Of a stretch of DNA of 64,000 nt, positions 27,744-37,989 are shown piece after piece. The DNA is from Aureococcus anophagefferens (taxonomy: Eukaryota > Sar > Pelagophyceae > Pelagomonadales > Pelagomonadaceae). The translations under genes and the position numbers were made by a program. The notes beneath the pieces are model-generated. The model saw only the letters and a program-made list of their open reading frames with translations. It was not told the origin of the DNA and made no database searches. The first letter of the stretch is position 1, and the number at the start of each line of letters is the position of its first letter. The stretch spans positions 1,401,506 through 1,465,505 of the forward strand of contig NW_008705568.1 of NCBI RefSeq assembly GCF_000186865.1. The letters are read 5' to 3'.

Positions 27744-29694
27744 ATGCACATCCTCCTGCTCGTCGCGAACTTCCCCTGGTTCTACGGCGCCTACACGGAC
27801 CAGGGCTGGAAGCTGGCCAACGGCCTCGTGGACCTGGGCCACGACGTGACCTGGTGCACGTGGATGTTCCACCACCCGGGCTACCACGACGACCACGCCG
27901 CGGCGGCGAAGGCCGCGGGCAAGCGGCCGCCGACGCCCGAGGAGTTCGTCGGCGAGCCCTGGGACCGCGTGCGCTACTTGGGCCTCGACAAGCGCGAGCG
28001 GCCCGCGGAGGGCTTCCGCATCTCGGACGTGAACCGCATCGCGTCCGAGCTCGCCGTCGACGGCGTCATCTCGCTCAGCGACGTCGGCCGCATGGTGCCC
28101 GACGAGAACGCGCGGGTCCGCTTCGCGTCGTGGTTCCCGCTCCACTTCGCCAAAATCGACGCGGACTTTGCGCGCGCGCTCAACGTGTACTCGGACATCG
28201 TCGCGCTCGCGCCGTCCAGAGCAGGAACAGGGTGATTCAACGTCGCTTCAATGTGAGTATTCCGCGCGCGCGCGCGTTCCGGAGAAAGCATGCACGCGTC
28301 GAGAGCGCTCCGAGAGATCATCGCTCGTCCAAAAATGAGCCGAAACGAGCGGAACACGACCGAGAGAGGAGCCTTTGAAGGTCGGAATGTCGCACTCTTT
28401 TCCTGCCCAGGCGCCGTCGGCGAACAGGGCCCTCGCGCTGGGCCTCGCCAAGGAGGTCACGGTGACGACGATCCCCCACGCCGTGGAACCGCCGCCGTCC
28501 TTCACACCCGTCAACGACGTCGCCGCGCGGCGCAAGGCGCGCGGCATGCCGCCGGACGCGTTCGTCGCGTTGATCCACTGCGGCAACTACGAGAACTACA
28601 ACCGCAAGGCCCTCGACATCTCCTTCATGGCCTTCGCCAAGTTCCACGAAGCGCGGTCGTCCCCCGGGGGCCGCGAGCTCTTCCTCTACGTCCACGCCAT
28701 CTCCGTGAAGCGCATCAACGACAACTTCGGGAACCCGCAGGGCGGCCCCGACGTCGGCGCGGACGTCGAGTCCATCGCGGAGCACAGCGGCCTGCCGAAG
28801 GGGTCCTACGTCTGGGACGACGTCATCCACGAGATCGGCGCGGCCTTCGAGCTCATGGCCCTCGCGGACGTGCTCCTCATGCCGAGCCGCGTCGAGGGCT
28901 TCGGCATCCCGATATTGGAAGCGCAGCTCCTCGGCACGCCCGCGATCACGGCCGACTTCCTCGCTATGGGCGACTACACGTGGTACGGCGAGGCCGTGCC
29001 CATCCTCCAGACCGAGTACATGGTCAAGGGCATGGTCGCGACGCCGAGCGTCAACGGCACGGCCGCCGCGCTCGGCCGCGCGCTCGACAAGGGGCCGGGC
29101 TTCCGGGCGGCGGACGCGGCAAAGGCGCGCGCCAAAATCAAAAACATGATGTCCCGCGCGACCGTCGCCAAAGCCTTCGAGACCCTGCTCGCGAAACCGC
29201 TCGCGCCGGCGTGGCTCGCGCGCGCGCGGCCCGCGCCGGCCAAGCCCGCGGCCGTCGACGGGACGTGGCTCGCCGTCGCCTACGAGGCCGAGGCGTCGGC
29301 GTACCTCGCGGCCTACGACGCGCGGCTCCCGTCCTGGGCGCTGACCTACTCCGAGGACTACGCCGTCGACGAGACCTGCGTCGCGCGGGCCATGAACAGC
29401 GTCGCGTCCGAGGCGAACCACCTCGGCGAGGCGGACTACACGGTCCTCTTCGGCGCGCTCGACGCCGACGGCAACGAGTTCCCGACGCAGGCGCACCTCG
29501 ACGCGAATGTCCTGCCGCCGGCGACGCCGCTCGTCGTCCCGGCCTGGAAGCTGCGCAAGGAGCTCGCGACGGCCAAGCCGGGCGCCGCGGGCAACTTCCA
29601 GGCGGCCTACCAGCTCTTCCTCCAGGCCAAGATCAAGCGCCGCGGCGACACGTCCTGCGTGACGGCCCGCAAGTCGAAGCAGGCCGAGCTCTAA
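27744..29694 (+). CDS. GT-B-type glycosyltransferase (GT4-like)
   Basis: Two exons, 27744-28208 and 28411-29694, 582 residues. The N-terminal Rossmann-like half begins MHILLLVANFPWFYGAYTDQ, the typical start of GT-B enzymes with a glycine-poor loop. After the intron the C-terminal half reads FVALIHCGNYENYNRK, ADVLLMPSRVEGFGIPILEA and LLGTPAITADF; the last two are the nucleotide-sugar-binding E-x7-E region of GT4 enzymes (here E-G-F-G-I-P-I-L-E). The final 150 residues are an extension with no recognised fold. The single intron is a family-2 introner with a GC donor; splicing gives IVALAPSANRALALG, a normal helix in this fold. The donor sugar and acceptor are unknown. Its stop is 17 bp from the opposing gene's stop. 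Confidence 0.8.
28209..28410 (+). mobile_element. Introner element, family 2 (copy 1), GC donor
   Basis: A 202-bp intron in the glycosyltransferase gene. Target duplication GCGCCGTC at 28209-28216 and 28411-28418. The upstream copy supplies a GC donor in phase 0 and the element ends CCTGCCCAG. Its inverted termini (GCAGGAACAGGGTG and CACTCTTTTCCTGC) differ from family 1, but the interior GTCCAAAAATGAGCCGAA is clearly related to the family-1 core. A GTGAGT inside the element at about 28251 lies downstream of an in-frame stop, so it cannot be the donor. Confidence 0.85.
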
Positions 29695-29711
29695 GGGATG
29701 CCGTTCCGCGG

Positions 29712-30923
29712 TTACGCGCGTTTGAGGAGCACGTGGCGCAGCGCGCGGGCCGCGGGCGCGGACATGTCGCGCGGCGCGCACACGCGCGCCGCGATGGCCG
29801 CCGCGGCGACGCGGGCGTCGTCGTCGAGCGGGGCCGCGCCGCGGACGCGGCGCAGCGCGCGCGCGACGCGGCGCCGCGGCCGGAGGTCGTCGAGCGCCGC
29901 GTCGATGGCCGCGTCCGCGGACGCAACGGCCGCGGCGCGCGGTACGCCCGGCTGCGTCTTCGGCTCCGGGTCCGCGGCGTCGCGCGCGACGGCCGCGCGG
30001 TTCGCCGCGAGCTTGGCGCGCGCCTCGGCGACGGCGGGCGCGTCGCGGAGCGCCGCGCGGTCGCCGACGCACGCGTCGAGCATGGCCGCGGCCGCGGCGT
30101 CGGCCGCCGCGACCTTGGCCGCCGTCGCCGGGTCGTCCTTGCGGAAGATGCGGAGGAACGAGCTCGTCACGGCCGTCCACGAGTACGCGTCGCCCTTGAC
30201 GCGGCGCCCGTAGGCGGGCTCGGCGTCCATGGCGGCGAACCAGGCCTCCAGGCCCGGGCGGCCGGCGTCGAGCGGCGGGAAGTCGGGCTTGAGCACGCGC
30301 AGCTGGTAGTAGAAGCGCTCCATCGTCGGGACGAGCTCGAGGTCGCGCGCCGACAGGTCCGCGCCGAGGACGAAGGGCCCGCGCGCGGCGAGGTCCGCGT
30401 CGAGCGCGTCGAGCGCCTTGGCGAAGGCGCGCTCCGCGAGGAAGAGCTCCGTCGCCGTCCGGTTCGACGGCCCGTAGACGAAGCCCACGGACGTCTCGAG
30501 CACGCGCTTCATGAGCGGCGCCTCCGCGCCGGCGAGCGCCGGGCCGCCGAACTCGGCGTCGAGCGCCGCCAGGATGTCCGCGGACTCCCAGACGAGGCGG
30601 CCCGAGCCGCGCGCCGACGCGTCCCAGGCGTCGTCGTGGAACTCGATCGCGGGCACGAGCGTCGTCGGTACGATCTCCTTGTACCAGTCGGGCTTGTCCT
30701 GGAGGTTGATGAGCACCTCGTCGTAGGGGATGCCCTTCTTCTCCAGCGCGACCCAGACGCGCTCGCAGAACGGGCACCAGCCGTTCGTGTCGCGGTAGAG
30801 CGTCAGCGCCGGCGCGCGCTCCTCGACGGCCGCCGAGCCGGCGCGCAGGGCGAGGCCGCGCGGGCGCTTCGGGCCGCCGCCAAAGGCCAGCGCCGCCGGC
30901 GCGAGGAAGAGCAGGGCCAGCAT
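29712..30923 (-). CDS. Glutathione S-transferase-like protein, probably plastid-targeted
   Basis: Single exon, 403 residues from ATG 30923. The N-terminus MLALLFLAPAALAFGGGPKR has a signal peptide ending in ALAF, matching the Phe-containing cleavage motif of stramenopile plastid preproteins. The thioredoxin-fold half holds a catalytic CPFC (NGWCPFCERVWVALE, about residues 48-62) and the cis-Pro region TTLVPAIEF; SADILAALD is the glutathione gamma-glutamyl contact. A GST C-terminal helical domain follows (about 120-250), with ARDLELVPTMERF. The last ~140 residues are an Ala/Arg-rich helical extension not normal for GSTs. The CPFC form is that of omega/lambda-class GSTs and glutaredoxin-like enzymes, which act by thiol transfer. 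Confidence 0.85.
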   Translation of the reverse strand: MLALLFLAPAALAFGGGPKRPRGLALRAGSAAVEERAPALTLYRDTNGWCPFCERVWVALEKKGIPYDEVLINLQDKPDWYKEIVPTTLVPAIEFHDDAWDASARGSGRLVWESADILAALDAEFGGPALAGAEAPLMKRVLETSVGFVYGPSNRTATELFLAERAFAKALDALDADLAARGPFVLGADLSARDLELVPTMERFYYQLRVLKPDFPPLDAGRPGLEAWFAAMDAEPAYGRRVKGDAYSWTAVTSSFLRIFRKDDPATAAKVAAADAAAAAMLDACVGDRAALRDAPAVAEARAKLAANRAAVARDAADPEPKTQPGVPRAAAVASADAAIDAALDDLRPRRRVARALRRVRGAAPLDDDARVAAAAIAARVCAPRDMSAPAARALRHVLLKRA

Positions 30924-31140
30924 CGCGATCGCGAGGTGGTCTCTGTGCGGCTGCGCGGCGACGACGATCGGCGCGGTGGCGATGGGAGCGGACGACGCGA
31001 CGGCGGCGCGGACGACGCGACGGCGGCGCGGATCTCGTGGCGGCGGCGGCGAGAGCGCTGACTCGGCGGCTTCCTCACTTTCGCTTCACTGAAGCCTTCA
31101 AGCAGCCAAGCTCCACGAGCGTGTCATCTGCTCTGCAAAT

Positions 31141-31350
31141 TTAGTACGAGAGGAAGCAGGCCACGGGGTTTGCGCGCGCGGCGTCCTCGGCGTGGCGCCG
31201 CTCGTCTCTCGCACGCCGCTCCCGCACGCCGTAGTCGACGCGATCGAGGACCGCGCACAGTGCCGCGCGCATATCGTCGTCGGGCGACTTGTCGGGCGCC
31301 TCACCCGGCGCGTCGACGCGCTTGAAGCCCGCGTTGCCGCCGCCACAGGC
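31141..31350 (-). CDS. Possible terminal exon of an unidentified gene
   Basis: From a TAG splice-acceptor-like site at 31351-31353 the minus strand is open for 69 codons to a TAA at 31141. It reads GGGNAGFKRVDAPGEAP, SPDDDMRAALCAVLDRV and ends ANPVACFLSY. Composition and codon bias (G/C third positions) look coding, and the frame starts cleanly after the acceptor in phase 0. The upstream exon is not identified and would lie in the confused region near the second gap. It could also be chance. Confidence 0.3.
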   Translation of the reverse strand, partial: ACGGGNAGFKRVDAPGEAPDKSPDDDMRAALCAVLDRVDYGVRERRARDERRHAEDAARANPVACFLSY

Positions 31351-31886
31351 CTAATCTAGAGCGCATTAGAAGCAGCCCAAGAGCCAGCCCGTGCCGCAGC
31401 TCGCGCCGTCGTCGCTGCCCCCCGGGCGGCCCGACCATGGCGGGCCCGCTGCTCGTCTGGGAGTCCGGCGCGACGTTGTCCGTGCACGGCTTGACGGTGG
31501 CGCATTCCGGCTCCCGTCCCATCCAGTGTCGGTTGGCGGCGGCGACTTCAGGTCGTGCGCGAGCACGCTGGTTCGGCGCCCCCGGGCATCTCTGGGTTCG
31601 GACCCTCGAGGCCGCCGACTTCCGCGTTCGAGGGGGGCGCACGACCGTGCCGCGCTCCATGGAGGCGCGCTGGCTCGAGACTCTCCGCGGCGCCCGAATT
31701 GCTCGCCGCCGCGCGGCGGGCTTTCAGGGCAACCGCGTGCACGTCCGAGACCCACGGCGCCAGCCTCTGCGGCGTGGGCTACGCCGAGCCCAAGCAGNNN
31801 NNNNNNNNNNNNNNNNNNNNNNNNNNNNNNNNNNNNNNNNNNNNNNNATAGCCCCGAGGCGCGCGCGATGATCGTCGGCCTGAACT
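31351..31886. other. Unresolved region around the second assembly gap
   Basis: No gene can be called with confidence. The plus strand has an ATG at 31437 whose frame (MAGPLLVWESGATLSVHG) has a beta-helix-like flavour and stays open to the gap, but the other frames are also open and none shows a clear domain. The 50-N gap lies at 31798-31847. GC is lower than in the flanking genes. Confidence 0.4.
31798..31847. other. Assembly gap (50 N)
   Basis: Run of 50 Ns, again a placeholder length. It may conceal the start or end of one gene on either side. Confidence 0.98.
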
Positions 31887-33065
31887 TCAGAGTGGCGGTC
31901 CATCGCCGATGACTCCCGCGAGCGGCACGCCGGAGTCTCGGATCGTCGTCTCCTTGAAGAACGCGGTGACCAGCTTCGACTTCTCCCACGAGATGTGCGT
32001 CTTGGGGATGCACCCGAAGTGGCCCTGGAGCTTGAGGCCCCAGAGCGTGCGCGTCTCCGCGGGCGGGCTCGTCGCGTAGCCGGCCTCGGCGAACGCGTAG
32101 AAGTACTCGAGCTGGTCGTCCGTGGTCCCCTCGTCGAGCAAGTAGATCCACGTGTCCCTGGCGTCCGCCGCGAGCGACAGGGCGACCTCTGAGACCAGGA
32201 GGCTCTCCGCGCCGATGATCGCGCGCGTCGCGTCCAAGGGCACCAAGCCCTGCTTCGCACAGGCCTCGTGCCACGCCGTCTGCGCGTCGTCGTCGCCGAG
32301 GCCCTTCTTGAGCACGCCCGTGGGGATGACGCCGACGCAGAGCTTCTCGTCGAACCCGTGCTTCGTGAAGACCGCGCCCTCCGCGCCGATGTACTCCGCC
32401 CACTGCTTGAGCGTCGTGAACGAGTACGAGATGGTCCTCCGGCGGACCGCGACGTCGCCCGAGTAGGTCTGCTGCTTCTTCGGGTTCTTCGCGACGAGCT
32501 CGTCGCGCGAGGCGCGCGCCGACATGAAGAGCAGGTCGAACTCGTCGGCGGTCTTGACCTCGAACTTGACTTCGCGCATCAACGTCGCGTCCAGCCCGGA
32601 GATGCCCCGCGGGACCTGCTTGCGCAGGACCCCGCGCAAGAGGAACAGCGCCTGGCGCGCGTTGTGCAGCGCGTGGACGCCCTTGAAGAGGAAGGAGCAC
32701 TCGCCCTCGAGCGTGTCCGGCGCGTTGTCGTCCCACTTGACGTACTCGAGCAGCGTCTTCTGCTCCGCCGGCGCGTCCCCGTCGTCCCACACGAAGAGGC
32801 CATACTCCGGCTCAATCATCCTCGAGAACGTGCCCGAGATCATCTGATTGTGCCACGTGCTGGGGAACGTTTGCTTCGCCCACCCCTGCCCGAAGGTCCA
32901 CGCCGGGACCCGCGCCGACGCCCCGCGGATGTACTTCTTCGGCCGCTCCTCGACGTCCGCCGCGAGCTCCACGTTCGCGCCGACCATGGAGGGCATGTCG
33001 CCGGGCTCGAAGATGGGCAGCGGGTCCATTGGGGCTGGCCCAGGCGCCGCGACGGGGGCTGCCAT
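31887..33065 (-). CDS. Protein of unknown function, 392 aa
   Basis: Single exon from ATG 33065 to a TGA at 31887. I do not recognise the family. The N-terminus is Pro/Ala-rich, then EERPKKYIRGASARVPAWTF. The body is a mixed alpha/beta soluble domain with no signal or membrane segment, repeated aromatic motifs (EYGLFVWDDGD, GECSFLFKGVHAL, ISYSFTTLKQWAEYIG), and a late segment IPKTHISWEKSKL. Codon bias is that of the genome. It begins 45 bp downstream of the end of the Cache-domain gene on the same strand. The stop lies 39 bp from the gap, and the last residues GVIGDGPPL might be read-through of an unrecognised intron. Confidence 0.55.
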   Translation of the reverse strand: MAAPVAAPGPAPMDPLPIFEPGDMPSMVGANVELAADVEERPKKYIRGASARVPAWTFGQGWAKQTFPSTWHNQMISGTFSRMIEPEYGLFVWDDGDAPAEQKTLLEYVKWDDNAPDTLEGECSFLFKGVHALHNARQALFLLRGVLRKQVPRGISGLDATLMREVKFEVKTADEFDLLFMSARASRDELVAKNPKKQQTYSGDVAVRRRTISYSFTTLKQWAEYIGAEGAVFTKHGFDEKLCVGVIPTGVLKKGLGDDDAQTAWHEACAKQGLVPLDATRAIIGAESLLVSEVALSLAADARDTWIYLLDEGTTDDQLEYFYAFAEAGYATSPPAETRTLWGLKLQGHFGCIPKTHISWEKSKLVTAFFKETTIRDSGVPLAGVIGDGPPL

Positions 33066-33110
33066 TCGAACGCGGGCCCGCCCGCCCGGCGCTTGCTGGT
33101 GCGCTCTATT

Positions 33111-36100
33111 TTAGGCCTGCGCGCAGCACAGGAAGCCGTTGATGCCCATCGCCGGCGCGTTGGCGAGGGCCTCGGGGAACGTGATGTCCTCGAAGGCGAT
33201 CGTGGTCTCGGGGTAGAGGCCGTCGTCGCCGTCGTCGCCCGGCGGAGGCTCGCGCTCGGCCGCCTCGAGCTCGAGCGGGGACCGCGGGCGCTCGGGCGCG
33301 TCGCGCTCCGCGGGCGCGTCGCGCGCCTCGACCTCGTCGCCCTCCGCGGCGGCGCGCCGCGCGACGCGCGCGACGATGAGCGCGATGAGCGCGAGCGGTA
33401 AAACGACGCCGCAGAGGAAGAGGAGGCCGCGGTAGACCTCCCGCGAGAAGCGCGGCTCGTCGGACATGTCGACGCGCCGCGCGAGCGCGACGATGTAGAC
33501 GAGCGTGACGATGATCGCGGCGCCGCCTGCGGGGAATCGGCGCGTCGCGCGGCGCGTCGCGCGCGCGAAGATCGCCGGGCCCCGCCGCCGATCTCGTCGT
33601 CCTCCTCCTCGACGTAGGGCGTCATCGTCGCCACGGCGAAGGCGTAGACGAAGGCGACGAAGAGGCCGAGGAGCGTCTGCGTGGACTCGCCCCGCGCGAC
33701 GACGGCGAGGCCCGCGGAGAGCATGAGCCTCCGGAGCGCGTCGAGGGAATCGAAGTACCAGTACCGGGGCTCGTACCTGCGCGGGCACAGCGTGCGGCAG
33801 AGACGGCGCGACGAAAGCACGCACTCGCGGTAGAGGAGGCTGTAGGGCGCGATCTCCAGAAAGCCGTCGCGGACCCTCTGCTTCGCGCGCGGCACGGCCT
33901 CGTCGAGCTCGCGGAGGAACGCGCGCGACTCGCGCGCGGCCGCGTCGTCGGAGGCCGCGAGGGCCTTGAGGCCGCCGCCGCCCGTCGGCGTCGCCAGGTC
34001 CACGAACGCGGCGAAGTCGAGGTACGGGTTCAGCCGGTCCCGGTGACGCCAGAGGAGCGCGAAGAAGAAGAGCGGCACGGCGGGGTAGACGGCGCAGAAG
34101 AGCGCGGCGTAGAAACGGATGGCGTGGTACCTCGGCGAGCGGCAGGAGACGGCGTAGTCGAGGACGAGGACGCGCGCGAACGCGTCGGAGTGCGGGTAGT
34201 CGAAGTTCTCGCAGACGAAGCTCTGGAAGAGGAGCTGGGACGCGGACGGGAAGACGACGTAGAGGATCGCGATGGACGCGTGCGTCGCCTTGCCCCGGGT
34301 CTCGCGCCGGCGGCCGAGCGCGAGCCACACGCCCGCGACGGCGCCGAGGGGCCAGAGCGTCGTCACGACGAGCCGCGTCCCGAAGCCCCAGCCGAAGGAG
34401 CAGCCGAGGGGCACGGCCTCGACGAGGTCGATATTGACGACCTTGCCCAGGGCGTTCCAGACCTTGCTGTAGAGCGGCGGGAAGGGCACGTCGAGCACGA
34501 ACTCCATGTCGCCGAGGAGCTGGAAGAGGATTATCGCGCACTTGATTTTCGGGCGGACCGCGTTCCAGAGCCACGCGACGCTCGAGGCCTCGACGGCGTC
34601 CTCCGCGTCGTCCTCGACGAGGGCCGACGGGTCGCCGTCGTGGCTGTCGAGGTGGTCGAGGAACGCGGCGGCGGCCTCGCGGCCCGCGCGGCGGCGCAGG
34701 GCGACGGCCGCGAGGACGAGGACGAGCCCCGCGGCGGCCGCGAGGACGAGGACCTCGCGGCGCCAGCCCGCGGCGCCGCCGCAGGGCTCGCAGCCGAGGC
34801 TCTCGCCGTCGGGGCTCCCCGCGGCGACGAAGCCGGCGCCGCACAGCGCGCACTTGGGGCCCCGGCTCTCGCCCGCGCAGAGCCCGTCGCCGCCGCCGCG
34901 GCCCCCGGGGCAGTCGTCGACGAAGTCGCACGCCGCCGTCCGCAGGGAGTCGGTCGACGACCGCCAGTAGCCGGACCGCAGCGCCAGCGTCTCGACGGTC
35001 ACGCCCTCGGCGTCGCAGGGCTCGACCCCCTTGACGTGGTGGCACTTCTCGCACGACCCGCTCGCGTCCAAGAAATAGTCGCGCGTGCACGAGTCGCAGT
35101 GCAGCGCGTCGCCGACGCTCCACGTCGGCGGCTCGCACGACGCGCACCTGCGCGCGTCTTTCTCGCGGGGGGTAACCGTAAGAAGGGGAGACGCGGCGGG
35201 GCCGCGCTTGAGCGCGTCCATGTCGAGGCCCTGCCCGTCGGGGCAGTAGACGTTGTGCACCGCCGTCGCGTTCCACGAGAAGCCGAAGGCGTCGTCGACG
35301 TTCACGCGCAGGAGCATGTAGGGGTGGTCGTCGACCTGCGCGGCGGCGGTGGCGCCCCCCCCCCCCCTGCACGCGCGCGGGCGCGGCGCGTAGAAGATCG
35401 CCTCCGCCATGTGCCAGTCGTCGAAGCCCGGCGTCGTCGCGAGCCGCGCCGCCGCCGCCGTCACGGGGTCGCTCGAGTCCCGGGCCATGATCTCGTAGGG
35501 CCCCGCGCCGAAGAGGTCCGACGCCTCGACGAGCTTGCCCGCGGCGTCCGTGACGAAGACGAGCGCGCCCTCGTCGATCGCGTAGGCCGCGAGCGCGGCG
35601 TGGATCGCGTCGAAGCTCACGTCTACCGCGCCGACGCCGACGAACGCGCCGTCGCTTGAGGAGACGAGCGCGCGGCCCGCCGTGACGCCGACGACGCCCG
35701 TGCTGAAGAGGTAGGGGTCGCTCCAGAACTGGGTCGTCGCGCCCGTCGCGTCGAAGGCGTCGCCGCCCGCCTCGTACCAGGGCCGGGCCCGCGGGTCGTA
35801 GGCGTCGTCGCTCGCGTGATTGTCGAACCAGCAGCCGTCCTGGGGCCGGAGCTGCGGCGTCGCGCCGCTCGCGGGCGTCGCGTTCGCCGGGTCGCAGAGC
35901 GGCACGCCCGTGTGGTTGTCCGTGGCGTAGGTGCGGAAGCACCGCGCGGCCGGTGGGTAGCCCTCTGCGCAGGGGTCGTCCGCGGCGCCGCCGCAGGCGG
36001 CGCTGTAGTTCCAGGGGCACGCGCCGCCGTGGAGCAGCGAGTACGCGACGGCGCCGCGGGCGACCTCGTAGCCCGCGAAGGTGCCGTCCTCGAGGCCCGC

Positions 36101-36385
36101 GTAGACGTAGTAGGCCGACGAGGTCTCCACGGCGCGCGCGTGCGTGTAGAGGCTCTGGCGGAGCCGCTCGAAGTCGACGGGCGCCGCGCGCGCGGTGCCG
36201 CTGCGGAACAGCGCGTGCACGCCGTCGAGCACGTAGGGCGCCACGGCGATGATGTCCAGGACCCGCGACCGCGTGTACGCGAGCATGCCCCGCCGCTCGC
36301 TGGTCGCCAGCGACTGGGGGTCCGTGATGTTCCAGTGCGGCGAGTACTGCTGTGCCACGGCGACGGGCAGGAGCCAGCGCCGCAT
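33111..36385 (-). CDS. Cache-like sensor, Cys-rich region and multi-span membrane protein
   Basis: Two exons, 36385-33589 and 33526-33111, about 1070 residues. The start MRRWLLPVAVAQQY is a short secretory leader. Residues ~30-330 resemble a double-Cache ligand-binding domain: YYVYAGLEDGTFAGYE, DPRARPWYEAGGD, FSTGVVGVTAGRAL and GAFVGVGAVDVSFDAIH. Residues ~405-560 are Cys-rich, with CASCEPPTWSVGDALHCDSC and CEKCHHVKGVEPCDAEG in a GCC2/TNFR-like pattern. About seven hydrophobic segments follow (e.g. VLVLAAAAGLVLVLAAVAL, FYAALFCAVYPAVPLFFFALL, LLGLFVAFVYAFAVATM, LLFLCGVVLPLALIALIV). The tail is acidic and disordered. The single intron is 62 bp, GC-AG (ATC G|GCGGCG to CCCGCAG|GC), phase 1, falling just before a membrane segment. 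A sensory receptor is inferred; the ligand is unknown. Confidence 0.7.
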
Positions 36386-36563
36386 GGCCGCCGCCGCAGC
36401 GCGGCCGGAACCGCGGTCACGCCGCGGTCACGCGGTCGCGCCGCGGTCACGCGGCACGTCGACGGGCTGCCGCAAAGAACGTTTCCATACAGATGGTAGG
36501 CATCAATAATTCTCGCCCGAGGCAGCCGTGCCGCCAACGTGAAGCCCGCGAGGTGGATCTCGA

Positions 36564-36644
36564 GGTGGACAATCGTGGAGCGTGTCGAGGTGCTCGTGGC
36601 AGCGCAAGGAGGTGGACGACCGCTCGTGGAGCGTGTCGAGGTGC
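36564..36644 (+). repeat. Short tandem duplication
   Basis: The 19-mer GTGGAGCGTGTCGAGGTGC is at 36575-36593 and 36626-36644, each preceded by GGTGGAC. It lies just before the macrodomain gene. Upstream, near 36415-36465, the word CGCGGTCACG is repeated several times. Confidence 0.8.
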
Positions 36645-36672
36645 CCGCGGCGCAGCGGCGCCACGCTCGCGC

Positions 36673-37544
36673 ATGCGCCTCGTGCTGCGGCGCGGCCGCC
36701 TGGAGGCGCAGCGCGCGGGCGCGCTCATCACGAGCGCGAACGACGCGCTCTGCGGCAACGACCAGCCGGCCTACTGGCGCTTCGAGCACCGCGACAACAA
36801 CGTCGACGGCGCCCTGCGCGCCGCCGCCGGGCCCGCGCTCGCGCGCGCGTGCCTCGAGCTGCCGCGCGTGGAGGATTCTGACGTGCGACGAGACATCGCG
36901 CGGTGGCCCGGCGGCTGCAAGCGCGGCGCGTCGGCGCCCGTGCGCTGCCCGACGGGGTCGGCCGTCGCGACGGCGGCGTCCGGCGACCTCGACGCGGCCG
37001 TCGTGGTCCACGCCGTCGCGCCGGACGTCGAGCTCACGCACGGCCGCTACTCGGGCCGCTACTCGGGCTCCGGCGACGACCGCGACCGGCTGCCCGAGGA
37101 GCTGCTCCGCGGCGCGTACGCCGCCGCGCTCGCCGCGGCCGCGGCGGCGGCGACGACGGCGGCGTGCCCCGCGCTCGGCGCGGGCGTCAAGGGCTGGGCG
37201 CCGGCCGTGACCGCGGCCTTCGGCCTCGACGCCGCGGCGCGCGCGGCCGGCGGGGGCCTCGACGCCGTCGCCTTCGTCCTCGGCGACCGACTGGGCGCGC
37301 GTCGCGGCGGCGCTCCGTCGGGCCGCCGGCCGGCGGCGGCGCGGGCCTCGCCGACGCCGCGGCGTCGGGCGCGGACCTCGAGTGGACGCTCGCGCCGGCC
37401 GCGGCCGGCGGCGGCGACGCGCTCAGACTCCGCGACCTCCCCGAGTTCGGGCGGCCCCGCGCGTCCTGGGCCACGGAGGCCGCGGGGACCCGGTCCGGCG
37501 GCAACGCCTGGCGCTGGAACCCGTCGGACGTGCGCGCGGTCTAA
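36673..37544 (+). CDS. Macrodomain (ADP-ribose-binding) protein, frame disrupted
   Basis: The ATG at 36673 opens a macrodomain: GALITSANDALCGNDQP (the strand plus Asn loop that binds ADP-ribose), NNVDGALRAAAGPAL, RCPTGSAVATAASGDL, AAVVVHAVAPDVEL and a later ACPALGAGVKGWAP, matching the FPAIGTGV-type loop. Such domains bind or hydrolyse ADP-ribose on proteins. The frame then fails: after AVAFVLGD (about 37287) the expected helix DWARVAAALRRA is in the +1 frame, and the final part LADAAASGADLEWTLAP... to the stop at 37544 is in the +2 frame. Either there are two single-base errors in this very GC-rich stretch, an unrecognised intron (no AG lies within it), or a decaying gene. The coordinates cover all three frames. 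Confidence 0.6.
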
Positions 37545-37989
37545 GGCTGGTGAATTCGATAATGAATTGGGAGGGGAGCGGGCCCGCGCCGTCGTTGGTG
37601 GTCGCGGGGCCGCCGCACAGACATGGCGTGAAGAAGGGGCCGCGGATCTCGTCCAGGAGGTGGAGCGCGCGGTCGGCGAAGATTGCCGAGGTTGGACGGG
37701 CCGGTCCGGCGGAGGAGCGGAGAGCACGCCCGGGATCGGGGCTCTCGGGGGGAGGGGGTGCGCGGTCGGGCCGTAGGTCGAAGAAGCAAGGCGAGGTCGG
37801 AGTTCTCGAAGCGGTGCGGTCGGACCGAAGAAGAATGACAGGGCCGGGAAAAACCGCGAGGTGAGTGGGGCGGAGGGGTCCGCGAGCGCGGGAATCGCCG
37901 TCGAGGCGACTCGGTGGCGAGACGGAGGGGTCGGGGACTTGGTCGGCGCGCGCGGCGCGTCCGGTTCCCGGGTCGCCGCGCGGCGCCGC
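37545..37989. other. Intergenic region between convergent genes
   Basis: Lies between the 3' ends of the macrodomain gene and the giant gene. GC-rich with open frames on both strands, but without conserved motifs or coding-like protein. Nothing recognised. Confidence 0.45.

Noticed and set aside
28251..28256. GTGAGT inside the family-2 introner as the donor
   Set aside because: An in-frame stop lies before it, so it cannot end a coding exon.
31437..31797. Plus-strand ORF starting MAGPLLVWESG as a beta-helix gene
   Set aside because: Only weak pattern, adjacent to a gap, and all frames are open; not enough to call.
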